64,000 nt of DNA, taken from the NCBI RefSeq assembly GCF_014982715.1, contig NZ_JADCJY010000001.1, forward strand, positions 682,001 to 746,000. The letters are read 5' to 3'. Each line of letters begins with the position of its first letter. Within the stretch, counting starts at the first letter, position 1. This document shows, one piece after another, positions 46,230 through 53,992 of this stretch. The notes under the pieces were generated by a model, which worked only from the letters and a program-made list of their open reading frames with translations, did no database searches and was not told where the DNA came from. The stretch comes from Gallalistipes aquisgranensis. Lineage in GTDB: Bacteria > Bacteroidota > Bacteroidia > Bacteroidales > Rikenellaceae. The translations under genes and the position numbers were made by a program.

Positions 46230-46652
46230 TTATTTCGATCCGGAACACTCCCGGCACACCCCTTTTACCATGTAGTTGATCGAGTGCATGGCGAATCCTT
46301 CCGGAAGGGCGATTACGGGAATGTGGATCGCTTCGAAGCAGAAAGTCCGGTGGCAGATTTCGCAGTAGAAATGGGTGTGCATGTCCGCGACGGAACAGGA
46401 ATCTTCCCCGCTGCACACCTCGTATTTCAGCGAACCGCTGCCATCCTCGATCGTGTGTACCACGTGCTGTTTCACAAAGAGGGTCAGCGTCCGGAAAATG
46501 CTGGATTTGTCGACCGTGCCCAACATGATCTCGAGTTCCTGAACGGAGACCGCACGCGCTGCCGCCAGCAGGGTCTCCAGTACGAGAATCCGGTTGGCCG
46601 TCGGCTTGATTCCCTTGCGGGTCAGTTTTTCGATGCATTTGCTGTTTTCCAT
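46230..46652 (-). CDS. Fur-family metal-responsive regulator (Zur-like)
   Basis: A 140-residue transcriptional regulator. An N-terminal winged helix ([16 protein letters not shown] ... [11 protein letters not shown]) is followed by a dimerisation domain with HTHFYCEIC and GVCREC; the pairs Cys97/Cys100 and Cys133/Cys136 make the structural zinc site. The start MENSKC (46652) lies 10 bases after the CDF exporter gene, so exporter and regulator are one transcript. This suggests zinc sensing rather than iron, by inference. Dyads in the operon promoter are candidate operators. Confidence 0.9.
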   Translation of the reverse strand: MENSKCIEKLTRKGIKPTANRILVLETLLAAARAVSVQELEIMLGTVDKSSIFRTLTLFVKQHVVHTIEDGSGSLKYEVCSGEDSCSVADMHTHFYCEICHRTFCFEAIHIPVIALPEGFAMHSINYMVKGVCRECSGSK

Positions 46653-46662
46653 ACGCGTGCGG

Positions 46663-47571
46663 TTACAGGCAGCCCGTGTCGTGGCAACAGGTGCCGGAAG
46701 TTTCCGTTTCCAGTGTGGCATGGGTGATGCCTGCGGCCCGGAGCTCCTCCCGGACCGCCTCCTTCACGGCATCCGCATCCGTGTTCCGGGTCAGTACGAG
46801 GTGGGCGGTCAGGGCCGTGTCGGTCGTGCTGATGGCCCATACGTGGATGTGGTGTACACTTTCCACTCCGGGGTTTTTCCGGAGCGTTTCGCGTACCCGG
46901 TCGATGTCGATTTTTTCGGGAATGCCGTCCAGCGACAGCCTCAGGCTTTCCGCGAGCAGTTTCCAGGTCGAGACCAGAATGACGGCCGCGATTGCCAGGC
47001 TGACGATCGGGTCTATGACGTAAAGGCCTGTCAGCGAGATTGCGATGCCGGAGATGACCACTCCGACCGACACCAGCGTGTCGGCGGCCATGTGCAGGAA
47101 GGCGCCCCGCACGTTGAGGTCGTCCTTCTGGCTCTTCATCAGCAGCCAGGCCGTCAGACCGTTGACCAGGATACCGGCACCGGCCGTCCACGACACGGCA
47201 GCCCCGTTCACCGGCACGGGATCGTTGAATTTATGGATACTTTCGAGGATGATGGCCCCGACGGCCGCCAGCAGGATAATGGCGTTGAGCAGCGATACCA
47301 ATACCGTGCTTTTCCGGTACCCGTATGTGAAGCGTTTCGTGCTGTGTATCTTCGCCAGTTTGAAGGCGAGCAGTGCCAGCAGCAGGCTGAATACGTCGCC
47401 CAGATTGTGTCCCGCGTCGGAGAGCAGGCCCAGCGAATTCTCGTGGAACCCGACGGCCGCTTCCACCACGACGAACAGCAGGTTCAGCACGATCGACACG
47501 ATGAAGATGCCGTTCAGCGATCCGATCCGGTGTTCGTGTCCGTGGGTGTGATGTTCGTGATTGTGTGCCAT
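46663..47571 (-). CDS. Cation diffusion facilitator, probably zinc exporter
   Basis: A 302-residue CDF antiporter with six membrane segments. The His-rich N-terminus (HNHEHHTHGHEH), the HxxxD metal site in TM2 (His55/Asp59 in SDAGHNLGD) and HMAAD in TM5 match the Zn-type ZitB/CzcD group. The cytosolic C-terminal domain ends in an unusual GTCCHDTGCL, a possible further metal ligand cluster. First gene of the operon with the Fur-family regulator. Confidence 0.93.
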   Translation of the reverse strand: MAHNHEHHTHGHEHRIGSLNGIFIVSIVLNLLFVVVEAAVGFHENSLGLLSDAGHNLGDVFSLLLALLAFKLAKIHSTKRFTYGYRKSTVLVSLLNAIILLAAVGAIILESIHKFNDPVPVNGAAVSWTAGAGILVNGLTAWLLMKSQKDDLNVRGAFLHMAADTLVSVGVVISGIAISLTGLYVIDPIVSLAIAAVILVSTWKLLAESLRLSLDGIPEKIDIDRVRETLRKNPGVESVHHIHVWAISTTDTALTAHLVLTRNTDADAVKEAVREELRAAGITHATLETETSGTCCHDTGCL

Positions 47572-47592
47572 AGGCTCTGTTCTTTCCTCTGC

Positions 47593-47611
47593 TTTGTTCT
47601 GCGAACAAAGG
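47593..47611. promoter_or_regulatory. Dyad CTTTGTTC-TGC-GAACAAAG over the CDF promoter start
   Basis: Perfect 8-bp half-sites with a 3-base spacer. The dyad covers the transcription start region and runs into the -7 element at 47607-47614. Binding here would block RNA polymerase. It is a candidate operator for the Fur-family protein of the same operon. Confidence 0.45.
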
Positions 47612-47614
47612 TAC
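47607..47614 (-). promoter_or_regulatory. -7 element (TACCTTTG) of the CDF-Fur operon
   Basis: Exact TAnnTTTG on the minus strand, 36 bases before the CDF ATG, and overlapped or flanked by two dyads. Confidence 0.6.
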
Positions 47615-47626
47615 GCAAAGAATCGT

Positions 47627-47641
47627 GCAACCGGGTTGCAT
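47627..47641. promoter_or_regulatory. Dyad TGCAACC-G-GGTTGCA upstream of the CDF promoter
   Basis: Perfect 7-bp half-sites around one base (the centre reads G on the plus strand). It covers about -20 to -35 of the CDF-Fur promoter, where the -33 element should lie. A 7-1-7 layout is the size expected of Fur-family boxes, though the sequence is not that of E. coli Zur or Fur. Confidence 0.5.
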
Positions 47642-47708
47642 AATCGTCCGTCTCCCGGACTTTTTTATCCGGCGGCCGGGCGGAATGAGAGGAAGAGACT
47701 CTCCGGAA

Positions 47709-47745
47709 TGAAAAAAGCGGCGCAGCCGTCTGCCCGCTGCACCGC
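47709..47745 (-). terminator. Terminator after the SIMPL gene
   Basis: On the minus strand a 10-bp stem with one G-U pair (47736-47745, 47717-47726) and a 9-base loop is followed by TTTTTTCATT. It lies 26 bases past the stop. Confidence 0.8.
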
Positions 47746-47770
47746 CATGCCGTGTTTTCCCGTGACCGTT

Positions 47771-48499
47771 CTATTTGATGTGGTATTCCAGCCGCATGGT
47801 GATCCGGGCGATCTTGTTTTTGCTGGAGGTATTGAACGTTCCTCCGGCCGTGAACGCCTCGTTCGAATTGGGGCTCGTGATCTGGAAAACGCCCATGCGG
47901 GCCGTGCGCAGTTTTTTGAGCCTGCTGCCCGCCTTTTTGGCGATCGTCCGGGCCCGCAGGTTGGCGTCCTCGGTGGCTTTGGCGATCAGGTCCATCTTCA
48001 CGTCGGCCAGTTTCGTGTAGTAATATTCCGGCTGCCACGATTCGATCTGCACGCCCTGGGCGATCAGCGACGAAATCTCGCGCGAGACGGTCTCCACGCG
48101 GGCTATGTCCTTCGACTCCACCGTGAACTCCTGCCGCAGCTCGTAGCCCGTGTTGCGCTGGCCGATATACTGTCCGTTGGCATAGATGGGCTCGGTGGTG
48201 CGGTTGACGTTCACGAACTGGAAAACTACGCTGCTGTCGGCGATCCCCTTGCTGCGGATGAACTCCTGCACCTTCCGTTTGGCGCTTTCCAGCTGGGCGT
48301 ATCCGGCTTCGGCCGAAGGGCTCTGCTGCACGATCCAGCCCCGCCATACGATCAGGTCCGAGGTGAACTCCTTCTCGCCCAGGCCGGTCACCACGATCGT
48401 GTCCTGCGCATGATACTTGTACTTGTAGGCGCTGCCCAGAATGGCCGCCGTGATGATGATACAGATACCCGTCAGGGCCCAGTTCAGGTTGTTTTTCAT
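47771..48499 (-). CDS. SIMPL-domain (DUF541) exported protein
   Basis: A 242-residue protein with one N-terminal membrane segment (NWALTGICIIITAAILGSAY) and a SIMPL domain (ITVTGLGEKEF-like opening, EFTVESKDIARVETVSREIS, KAGSRLKKLRTARMGVFQI). The family has unclear roles in the cell envelope and oxidative stress. The start is ATG 48499; a TTG two codons earlier is possible. It is 12 bases behind ychF, so the two are co-transcribed. Confidence 0.88.
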   Translation of the reverse strand: MKNNLNWALTGICIIITAAILGSAYKYKYHAQDTIVVTGLGEKEFTSDLIVWRGWIVQQSPSAEAGYAQLESAKRKVQEFIRSKGIADSSVVFQFVNVNRTTEPIYANGQYIGQRNTGYELRQEFTVESKDIARVETVSREISSLIAQGVQIESWQPEYYYTKLADVKMDLIAKATEDANLRARTIAKKAGSRLKKLRTARMGVFQITSPNSNEAFTAGGTFNTSSKNKIARITMRLEYHIK

Positions 48500-48511
48500 A
48501 CGCAATAGGTT

Positions 48512-49612
48512 TTATACGTTAAACAGGAAGTGCATGATGTCTCCGTCCTGGACCACGTACTCCTTGCCCTCGATGCCGATCTTGCCCGCCTCCCGGCACG
48601 CCTTTTCGGAACCCAGCCGCACGTAGTCGTCGTATTTTATCACCTCGGCGCGGATGAAACCCCGTTCGAAGTCGGTGTGGATGATGCCTGCCGCCTGCGG
48701 GGCCTTGGTCCCCCGTGTATAGGTCCAGGCCCTGGTCTCGTCGGGCCCCGTGGTGAAATACGTCTCCAGGTTCAGCAAACTGTATGCCGATCGGATCAGC
48801 CGGTTGACACCCGACTCCTTGAGGCCGATCTCCTCGAGGAACATCTGCCGTTCTTCATACTCTTCCAGCTCGGCGATGTCCGCTTCGGTGGCTGCGGCCA
48901 CCACGAGCAGTTCCGCATGTTCGTCGGCAATGGCGGCCCGTACGGCCTCTACGTGGGCGTTGCCCGTGGCTGCCGAGGCCTCGTCCACGTTGCAGACGTA
49001 GAGTACCGGTTTGACGGTGAGCAGACCGAGTTCCCTGACCAGCTTGGCGTCCTCCTTGTCGATCTCCACGGTGCGGGCCGAACGGCCCTGCTCCAGCGCC
49101 GTCTTGTACTGGACGAGAATTTCGTAGAGTCGTTTGGCGTTCTTGTCTCCGCCCGACTGTCCCTGCTTCTGCACCTTGCCGATGCGGTTTTCGACCGTTT
49201 CGAGGTCCTTGAGCTGGAGCTCCGTGTCGATGATCTCCTTGTCGCGCACGGGATCGACGCTTCCGTCCACGTGGGTGATGTTGCCGTTTTCGAAGCAGCG
49301 CAGCACGTGGATGATGGCATCCGTGTTGCGGATGTTGGCCAGGAACTTGTTGCCGAGCCCCTCGCCCTTGGAGGCGCCTTTCACCAGGCCGGCGATGTCC
49401 ACGATCTCGATGGTGGTGGGGATCACTTTTTTGGGATTGTCGATCCGGGCCAGGTTCACCAGCCGTTCGTCGGGTACCGTGATGACGCCTACGTTGGGCT
49501 CTATGGTGCAGAACGGGAAGTTGGCCGCCTGGGCCTTGGCGTTGGAAAGACAGTTGAAAAGGGTCGATTTGCCGACGTTGGGCAATCCGACTATGCCGCA
49601 TTGAAGTGCCAT
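48512..49612 (-). CDS. ychF: Redox-regulated ATPase YchF
   Basis: Obg-related P-loop protein of 366 residues. The G1 motif is [15 protein letters not shown] and G3 is [17 protein letters not shown]. The G4-like NVDEA replaces NKxD and explains ATP preference in this family. The C-terminal TGS-like domain is present ([21 protein letters not shown], read in two pieces) and ends DIMHFLFNV. Confidence 0.97.
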   Translation of the reverse strand: MALQCGIVGLPNVGKSTLFNCLSNAKAQAANFPFCTIEPNVGVITVPDERLVNLARIDNPKKVIPTTIEIVDIAGLVKGASKGEGLGNKFLANIRNTDAIIHVLRCFENGNITHVDGSVDPVRDKEIIDTELQLKDLETVENRIGKVQKQGQSGGDKNAKRLYEILVQYKTALEQGRSARTVEIDKEDAKLVRELGLLTVKPVLYVCNVDEASAATGNAHVEAVRAAIADEHAELLVVAAATEADIAELEEYEERQMFLEEIGLKESGVNRLIRSAYSLLNLETYFTTGPDETRAWTYTRGTKAPQAAGIIHTDFERGFIRAEVIKYDDYVRLGSEKACREAGKIGIEGKEYVVQDGDIMHFLFNV

Positions 49613-49643
49613 GTCGATATTTGATTTATGTTTTTCAGGTCTG

Positions 49644-49651
49644 CAAAGATA
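49644..49651 (-). promoter_or_regulatory. -7 element (TATCTTTG) of ychF
   Basis: Exact TAnnTTTG on the minus strand 31 bases before the ychF ATG, downstream of the NYN-domain gene. Confidence 0.65.
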
Positions 49652-49691
49652 GCGAAATGAACCGGAATCCGTACTCTTACCGGTAACCGTA

Positions 49692-50618
49692 TTACATTTC
49701 GTACAGTCCGGGGAACTCCTCTTTTTCGTCCCCGGCTTCGGGTGCGAGTTTGCGGACGTTTTTCGCCACGTCCTGCTGTTTCTGCGGGTTCCGCTCCACG
49801 GTGAACTCCACCGTGTCGCCGGGGGCCAGATCGGCGAAATCTCCGATGACGTCCTTGTTGTGGAAATAGAGGTTGTTGTTCGGGTATTTGATGAAGCCGT
49901 AACCGTCTTTCAGGCTCAATATTTCGCTGACTTCCCTTCCCGAGCCCGACGAGGAGGCGTTGTCGCCTCCGACGAAGAGGCCCGAGATCAACGGGTCTCC
50001 CTGTTTCAGCCCGCGTTCGATCTCCTCGTGCATCGGGATGGGATAGGTGGCCAGCTGGAGCAGTTCGTGCGAGGTGCGGGTGACTACCTTGCCTCCCTCG
50101 TCGTTCTGGTAGTCGAATTCCCAGCTCAGGAGCATGGTCCGCACGCCGAGCGAACAGAGTTTGCGCAGCAGGGGGGCGTAGTCCGTGTCGGAGAGGATCA
50201 GCACCGCCACGTCGATGCGGTGCATGATGGCCAGTTCGAACACCTCCAGCGAGAGCCATACGTCGATGCCCCGTTCCTCCTTGCGGCCCGAAAAATTCCG
50301 CAGGGGCAGATAGTGGGTCTGGATTCCCTCGGCCATCAGGATGTCTTCGAACACGCGGTCGTTGTAGAGCTGGTTACCGCGCTGCGACGCCTCTGCTGCG
50401 TTGATACGCCCGCGGAAATAGTGGGCTTCAGCGATCTGGCACCGCGCGGGCGGACACTCTTCCGCCCGCGCGGCCCGGGTCCGGATGAAATCGTGCAGTC
50501 CGCTGATGCTCAGCCGTGTATGCAGGGGGTGGATATAGTTGTAGTAGTTGGATGCGTGCAACAGGAAATTACCGTCATAAAAGACTCCGAGGCGAAGGGG
50601 CGTGATACTGTTGGTCAT
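49692..50618 (-). CDS. NYN-domain (LabA-like PIN) protein fused to a cold-shock domain
   Basis: A 308-residue protein. Residues ~8-200 form an NYN/PIN-type nuclease fold with acidic positions in VFYDGNFLLHASNYYN, RGIDVWLSLEVFELA and LILSDTDYAPLLRKL. Residues ~232-295 form a cold-shock-like OB fold (ILSLKDGYGFIKYPNNNLYFHNKDV, read in two pieces). Together they suggest an RNA-binding ribonuclease or RNA-processing factor; target unknown. Transcribed divergently from the FadL-like porin. Confidence 0.85.
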   Translation of the reverse strand: MTNSITPLRLGVFYDGNFLLHASNYYNYIHPLHTRLSISGLHDFIRTRAARAEECPPARCQIAEAHYFRGRINAAEASQRGNQLYNDRVFEDILMAEGIQTHYLPLRNFSGRKEERGIDVWLSLEVFELAIMHRIDVAVLILSDTDYAPLLRKLCSLGVRTMLLSWEFDYQNDEGGKVVTRTSHELLQLATYPIPMHEEIERGLKQGDPLISGLFVGGDNASSSGSGREVSEILSLKDGYGFIKYPNNNLYFHNKDVIGDFADLAPGDTVEFTVERNPQKQQDVAKNVRKLAPEAGDEKEEFPGLYEM

Positions 50619-50670
50619 GGTGTATTTCGATGAAAATATTAAATGTCTCTAAATTACGCATATATCCCTG

Positions 50671-50678
50671 CAAAATTA
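50671..50678 (-). promoter_or_regulatory. -7 element (TAATTTTG) of the NYN/cold-shock gene
   Basis: Exact TAnnTTTG on the minus strand, 52 bases before the ATG, giving a leader of about 45 nt. It touches the palindrome at 50678-50693. Confidence 0.55.
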
Positions 50679-50693
50679 TGAAAAGTTTTTCAT
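50678..50693. repeat. Palindrome ATGAAAA-GT-TTTTCAT between divergent promoters
   Basis: Perfect 7-bp half-sites with a 2-base spacer, lying between the two divergent -7 elements. Placed to affect both the NYN/cold-shock gene and the FadL-like gene. It is AT-rich, so chance is possible. Confidence 0.35.
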
Positions 50694-50722
50694 ATATGAT
50701 AATATTTGTCGATTTTATGATA

Positions 50723-50730
50723 GTTTTGTG
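50723..50730 (+). promoter_or_regulatory. -7 element (TAGTTTTG) of the FadL-like gene
   Basis: Exact TAnnTTTG, 23 bases before the ATG at 50754. Confidence 0.55.
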
Positions 50731-50753
50731 CCGCAATCAATCTGTAAAAAATT

Positions 50754-52055
50754 ATGAGAAAACTAATTACTGTTTTGAGTGTGTTTCTCTCCGCGACGGC
50801 TTTCGCAGAGGGGTATCAGGTGAATCTCCAGAGCACCCGCCAGGCGGGTATGGGGCATGTGGGAACGGCCATGAAACTGGGGGCCGAAAGCATGCATTTC
50901 AACCCTGCGGGGCTGGTCTATATGGACAAGAAGGTGGACCTGTCGTTCGGAGCCTCCGCCGTGGCCACTGACGTGACCTACCGGGGCGAGGGCGGTTATC
51001 ATGCCAATACAGACAATTCGATCAGCACGCCCATGTATTTCTATGCAGGCTTCAACGTGTGGAAGGATATGATCGCCGCCGGGCTTTCGGTGACCACCCC
51101 TTACGGGAGTTCGCTCGACTGGGGCAATAACTGGAAAGGAGCCGCCGCCGTGCAGGACATCGCTCTCAAGTCGTTCGTCTTCCAGCCCACGGTTTCTCTC
51201 CAGCTGCTCGACGGGTTGAGCATCGGAGCCGGCCTGATGGTGGCGACCGGGAATTTCTCGCTCTCGAAGGCGGTGCTTCCGGCCGGGTATCTGGCCCAGC
51301 TTCCTGCTTTCGGCGAGGCTTATAAGGACGTGGTGCCCGTGTCGGTCCGTCTGAAGGGGCGTTCGAACGTGCGCGTGGGATACAACGTAGGAATCATGTG
51401 GCAGCCCTGCAAGAAGATCATTCTCGGCGCTTCGTACCGTTCGAAAATCCGTATGACGGTCGATAACGGCGAGGCTGTGCTGACCTATGCGAACAATGCG
51501 ATCCAGTCGGCTATTTCGGGAAGCGTCTCCATGCTGGATAACGGTACTTTCGCCGCTTCGCTTCCGTTGCCTTCGAACTGGAATTTCGGTGTCAGCTACA
51601 TGCCGACCGACCGCTGGATCGTGTCGTTCGACCTGCAGTACGTGGGGTGGGACGCCTACGACCGGCTGGTGGTCGATTTCAAGGAGAACATGCTCAACGA
51701 CAACGACCAGGATCTGAAGAAGGATTACAAGAATACGTTCGTATATCGTCTGGGTGCGCAGTGGCAGGCCCTGAAGACCCTTCAGGTGCGTCTGGGTGCC
51801 TATTTCGACGAGACGCCCGTGCGGAGCAACTACTACAATCCGGAGACGCCGGGAGCCAACAAGCTGGGCGTGTCGGCCGGCCTGAGCTACGAGCCCGTGC
51901 GCAACATGACGCTCGATCTGGCCTTTACGTTCATCAAGGGATTCAAACGCGACGGTTCTTACGAGTACCTGCCGCCCCTGCCCGCAGGAACATTCTCCGG
52001 AGAGTATGAATCCACGGCGTATGTTCCCTCGCTGGGTGTGAGCGTGCGCTTCTGA
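50754..52055 (+). CDS. OmpP1/FadL/TodX-family outer-membrane transporter
   Basis: A 433-residue barrel for uptake of hydrophobic compounds such as long-chain fatty acids. A short signal peptide (MRKLITVLSVFLSATAFA) is followed by the FadL hatch sequence GYQVNLQSTRQAGMGHVGTAM (read in two pieces) and the NPAGLVYMDKK motif. Beta strands run to the final VPSLGVSVRF with aromatic end. Single gene with its own promoter and terminator. Confidence 0.93.
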   Translation: MRKLITVLSVFLSATAFAEGYQVNLQSTRQAGMGHVGTAMKLGAESMHFNPAGLVYMDKKVDLSFGASAVATDVTYRGEGGYHANTDNSISTPMYFYAGFNVWKDMIAAGLSVTTPYGSSLDWGNNWKGAAAVQDIALKSFVFQPTVSLQLLDGLSIGAGLMVATGNFSLSKAVLPAGYLAQLPAFGEAYKDVVPVSVRLKGRSNVRVGYNVGIMWQPCKKIILGASYRSKIRMTVDNGEAVLTYANNAIQSAISGSVSMLDNGTFAASLPLPSNWNFGVSYMPTDRWIVSFDLQYVGWDAYDRLVVDFKENMLNDNDQDLKKDYKNTFVYRLGAQWQALKTLQVRLGAYFDETPVRSNYYNPETPGANKLGVSAGLSYEPVRNMTLDLAFTFIKGFKRDGSYEYLPPLPAGTFSGEYESTAYVPSLGVSVRF

Positions 52056-52075
52056 TCCGCAGCGGAAAGACTCCG

Positions 52076-52109
52076 AAAAGCGGCATATCCCGACGGTATG
52101 CCGCTTTTT
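52076..52109 (+). terminator. Terminator of the FadL-like gene
   Basis: Stem GCGGCATA/TATGCCGC (52080-52087, 52097-52104), extended by A/T pairs on the outside, then TTTTTCTTTG. Confidence 0.85.
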
Positions 52110-52145
52110 CTTTGTTTCGGATTTGTATTATATGGTGAGAAAATG

Positions 52146-52153
52146 TACCTTTG
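52146..52153 (+). promoter_or_regulatory. -7 element (TACCTTTG) of the rsmI operon
   Basis: Exact TAnnTTTG 21 bases before the ATG at 52175. It overlaps the TTG that could otherwise be taken as a start at 52151, and so excludes it. Confidence 0.65.
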
Positions 52154-52174
52154 GACAAATATTTTTCATCGAAA

Positions 52175-53248
52175 ATGAGTTTGAAGCAGATCAACGAGGA
52201 GTTGTCGAAAATCGGGAGGATCACCTCCCGGTGGGGCGACTCGCCGGTAAGCGATATAGAACGGGAGCTGGTGCTCGACAAATTGAAATGCCTGTACGAG
52301 CAGGTGATGTTTTTCGAACGGGACCTCCCGGAGGAGCTTCCCTCGGATGCCGGGATCGCCGTCCCGGCCGCGGCGACGGCCGAAGAGCTGGGTGAGCAGG
52401 CCGAGGAGATGCTCCGTGAATTCGACCGGGAACTGTCCGGACCCTCCGAAGCCGGGGAGGCCGCTGTCGAAGTGGCAGAGGCGGTGCTGGCCGGACAGGC
52501 GGAGGAAAAGGCGAAAGAGGCGGAAGAGGTGAAATTCCCTGCCGGGGAGGGCGGAGGCCGTCCGGCTGACGGGGTCGGTTCCGACCAGCCGTTGTTCGAT
52601 ATGGACGAAATCGTGGTACGTCGGCGGATCGACCATCGTACGATCCTTTCGCTCTACGGCGAGAACTGCGAGATCGTGAAAAACGAATCAGGCCGTGCCG
52701 AGGTGCGTTGTGAGCGGTTCGTGGAGAAGACCCAGGTGGAGGAACCTGCAGCCGGTCCGGAACCTGCCGGCGAGCCGGTGGAATGTGTGGCCGGTCCCGA
52801 GGCTGCAGGGGATGCGGAATCCTTTCCCGAGACGGATGCGGAAACTCTCCGGCCGGAGCGGGAAACTATCGTGGAGGAAGGGCGGACCGAGCCGCCCGTC
52901 ACTCTCGCCTCCGGAAAGTCCGGGGCCGTGCTGGGCGAGGTGATCGCCCGGGGGGAGACGCTCGGCGATGCCCTGGCCCGCAGTGCGACCCACGACGATC
53001 TGGCTTCCCGCGTAGCGGCTACGCGGACGGACGAATTGCGCAAGTCGATCGGGATCAACGACAAGTTCCTGATGATCCGAGACCTCTTTGCCGGTGATGC
53101 GGCTGCCTACGAAGAGGCGATCACCGCCCTGGACGCTTTCACGGACCTGGACGAGGCGATGCTCTACCTGCACGACCACTATACCGGAAATCCCGACAGC
53201 GAAGGGGTGAAACTGCTGGTCGAACTGCTCGTGCGCAAACTTTCCTGA
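52175..53248 (+). CDS. Hypothetical protein with conserved ends and a variable acidic linker
   Basis: I do not recognise a named family. The 357-residue protein has a helical N-terminus (MSLKQINEELSKIGRITSRW ... LDKLKCLYEQVMFFERDL), then about 220 residues rich in Glu, Ala, Gly and Pro, probably disordered. The C-terminal ~75 residues (RTDELRKSIGINDKFLMIRDLF ... LDEAMLYLHDHYTGNPDS, in pieces) look like a compact helical domain. No signal peptide or membrane segment. First gene of the operon that continues with rsmI, so it may have a ribosome- or envelope-linked role; that is only context. Confidence 0.7.
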   Translation: MSLKQINEELSKIGRITSRWGDSPVSDIERELVLDKLKCLYEQVMFFERDLPEELPSDAGIAVPAAATAEELGEQAEEMLREFDRELSGPSEAGEAAVEVAEAVLAGQAEEKAKEAEEVKFPAGEGGGRPADGVGSDQPLFDMDEIVVRRRIDHRTILSLYGENCEIVKNESGRAEVRCERFVEKTQVEEPAAGPEPAGEPVECVAGPEAAGDAESFPETDAETLRPERETIVEEGRTEPPVTLASGKSGAVLGEVIARGETLGDALARSATHDDLASRVAATRTDELRKSIGINDKFLMIRDLFAGDAAAYEEAITALDAFTDLDEAMLYLHDHYTGNPDSEGVKLLVELLVRKLS

Positions 53249-53269
53249 CGGATCAACGACTTCGGGCCC

Positions 53270-53983
53270 ATGGCAAAACTGTACGTAGTTCCCACACCGA
53301 TCGGCAATCTGGACGACATTACGCTTCGGGCGGTGAAAGTGCTCTCCGATGCGGATATGATCCTTGCGGAGGATACCCGTACGACGGGTTTCCTGCTGGC
53401 CCATCTGGGAATCGAGAAGCCGAAGCTCCGGTCGCATCATAAATTCAACGAACACGCTACCGTGGAGATGATCGCCGAGCGGATCGCCGCCGGCGAGAGT
53501 GTGGCGCTCGTGTCGGATGCCGGCACGCCCGGCATCTCCGATCCGGGCTTTCTGTTGGTGCGCACCTGCGTCGAGGCCGGGCTGGAGGTGGAGACGCTTC
53601 CGGGGGCGACGGCCTGTATTCCGGCGCTCGTGCAGAGCGGGTTCCCCTGCGACCGCTTTTGTTTCGAAGGGTTCCTTCCACAGAAAAAGGGTAGGGTCAA
53701 ACGGTTGCAACAGTTGGCCGGGGAGGAGCGTACGATCGTTTTCTACGAATCGCCTTACCGCCTGGTGAAATGCCTCGGGCAGCTGGCGGAGGTGTTCGGG
53801 CCCGACCGCAGGGTTTCGGTGTCGCGCGAGTTGACCAAGAAGTTCGAACAGACGGTGCGCGGCACGCTGGCCGAAGCGATGGACTATTTCCGGGAACACG
53901 AGCCGCGGGGAGAATTCGTGATCGTGCTGGCAGGCCGGGAGAAAAAGGACAGAATGTCGCATGCGGATTCCGAAGACGAATAG
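53270..53983 (+). CDS. rsmI: 16S rRNA (cytidine1402-2'-O)-methyltransferase
   Basis: Tetrapyrrole-methylase-fold rRNA methyltransferase of 237 residues. Family motifs are VPTPIGNLDDITLRAVKVL, AEDTRTTGFLLAHL, HKFNEH, LVSDAGTPGISDPGF and LPGATACIPALVQSG. It is 21 bases behind the hypothetical gene and 9 before the DUF389 gene. Confidence 0.97.
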   Translation: MAKLYVVPTPIGNLDDITLRAVKVLSDADMILAEDTRTTGFLLAHLGIEKPKLRSHHKFNEHATVEMIAERIAAGESVALVSDAGTPGISDPGFLLVRTCVEAGLEVETLPGATACIPALVQSGFPCDRFCFEGFLPQKKGRVKRLQQLAGEERTIVFYESPYRLVKCLGQLAEVFGPDRRVSVSRELTKKFEQTVRGTLAEAMDYFREHEPRGEFVIVLAGREKKDRMSHADSEDE

Positions 53984-53992
53984 GAAACGACA

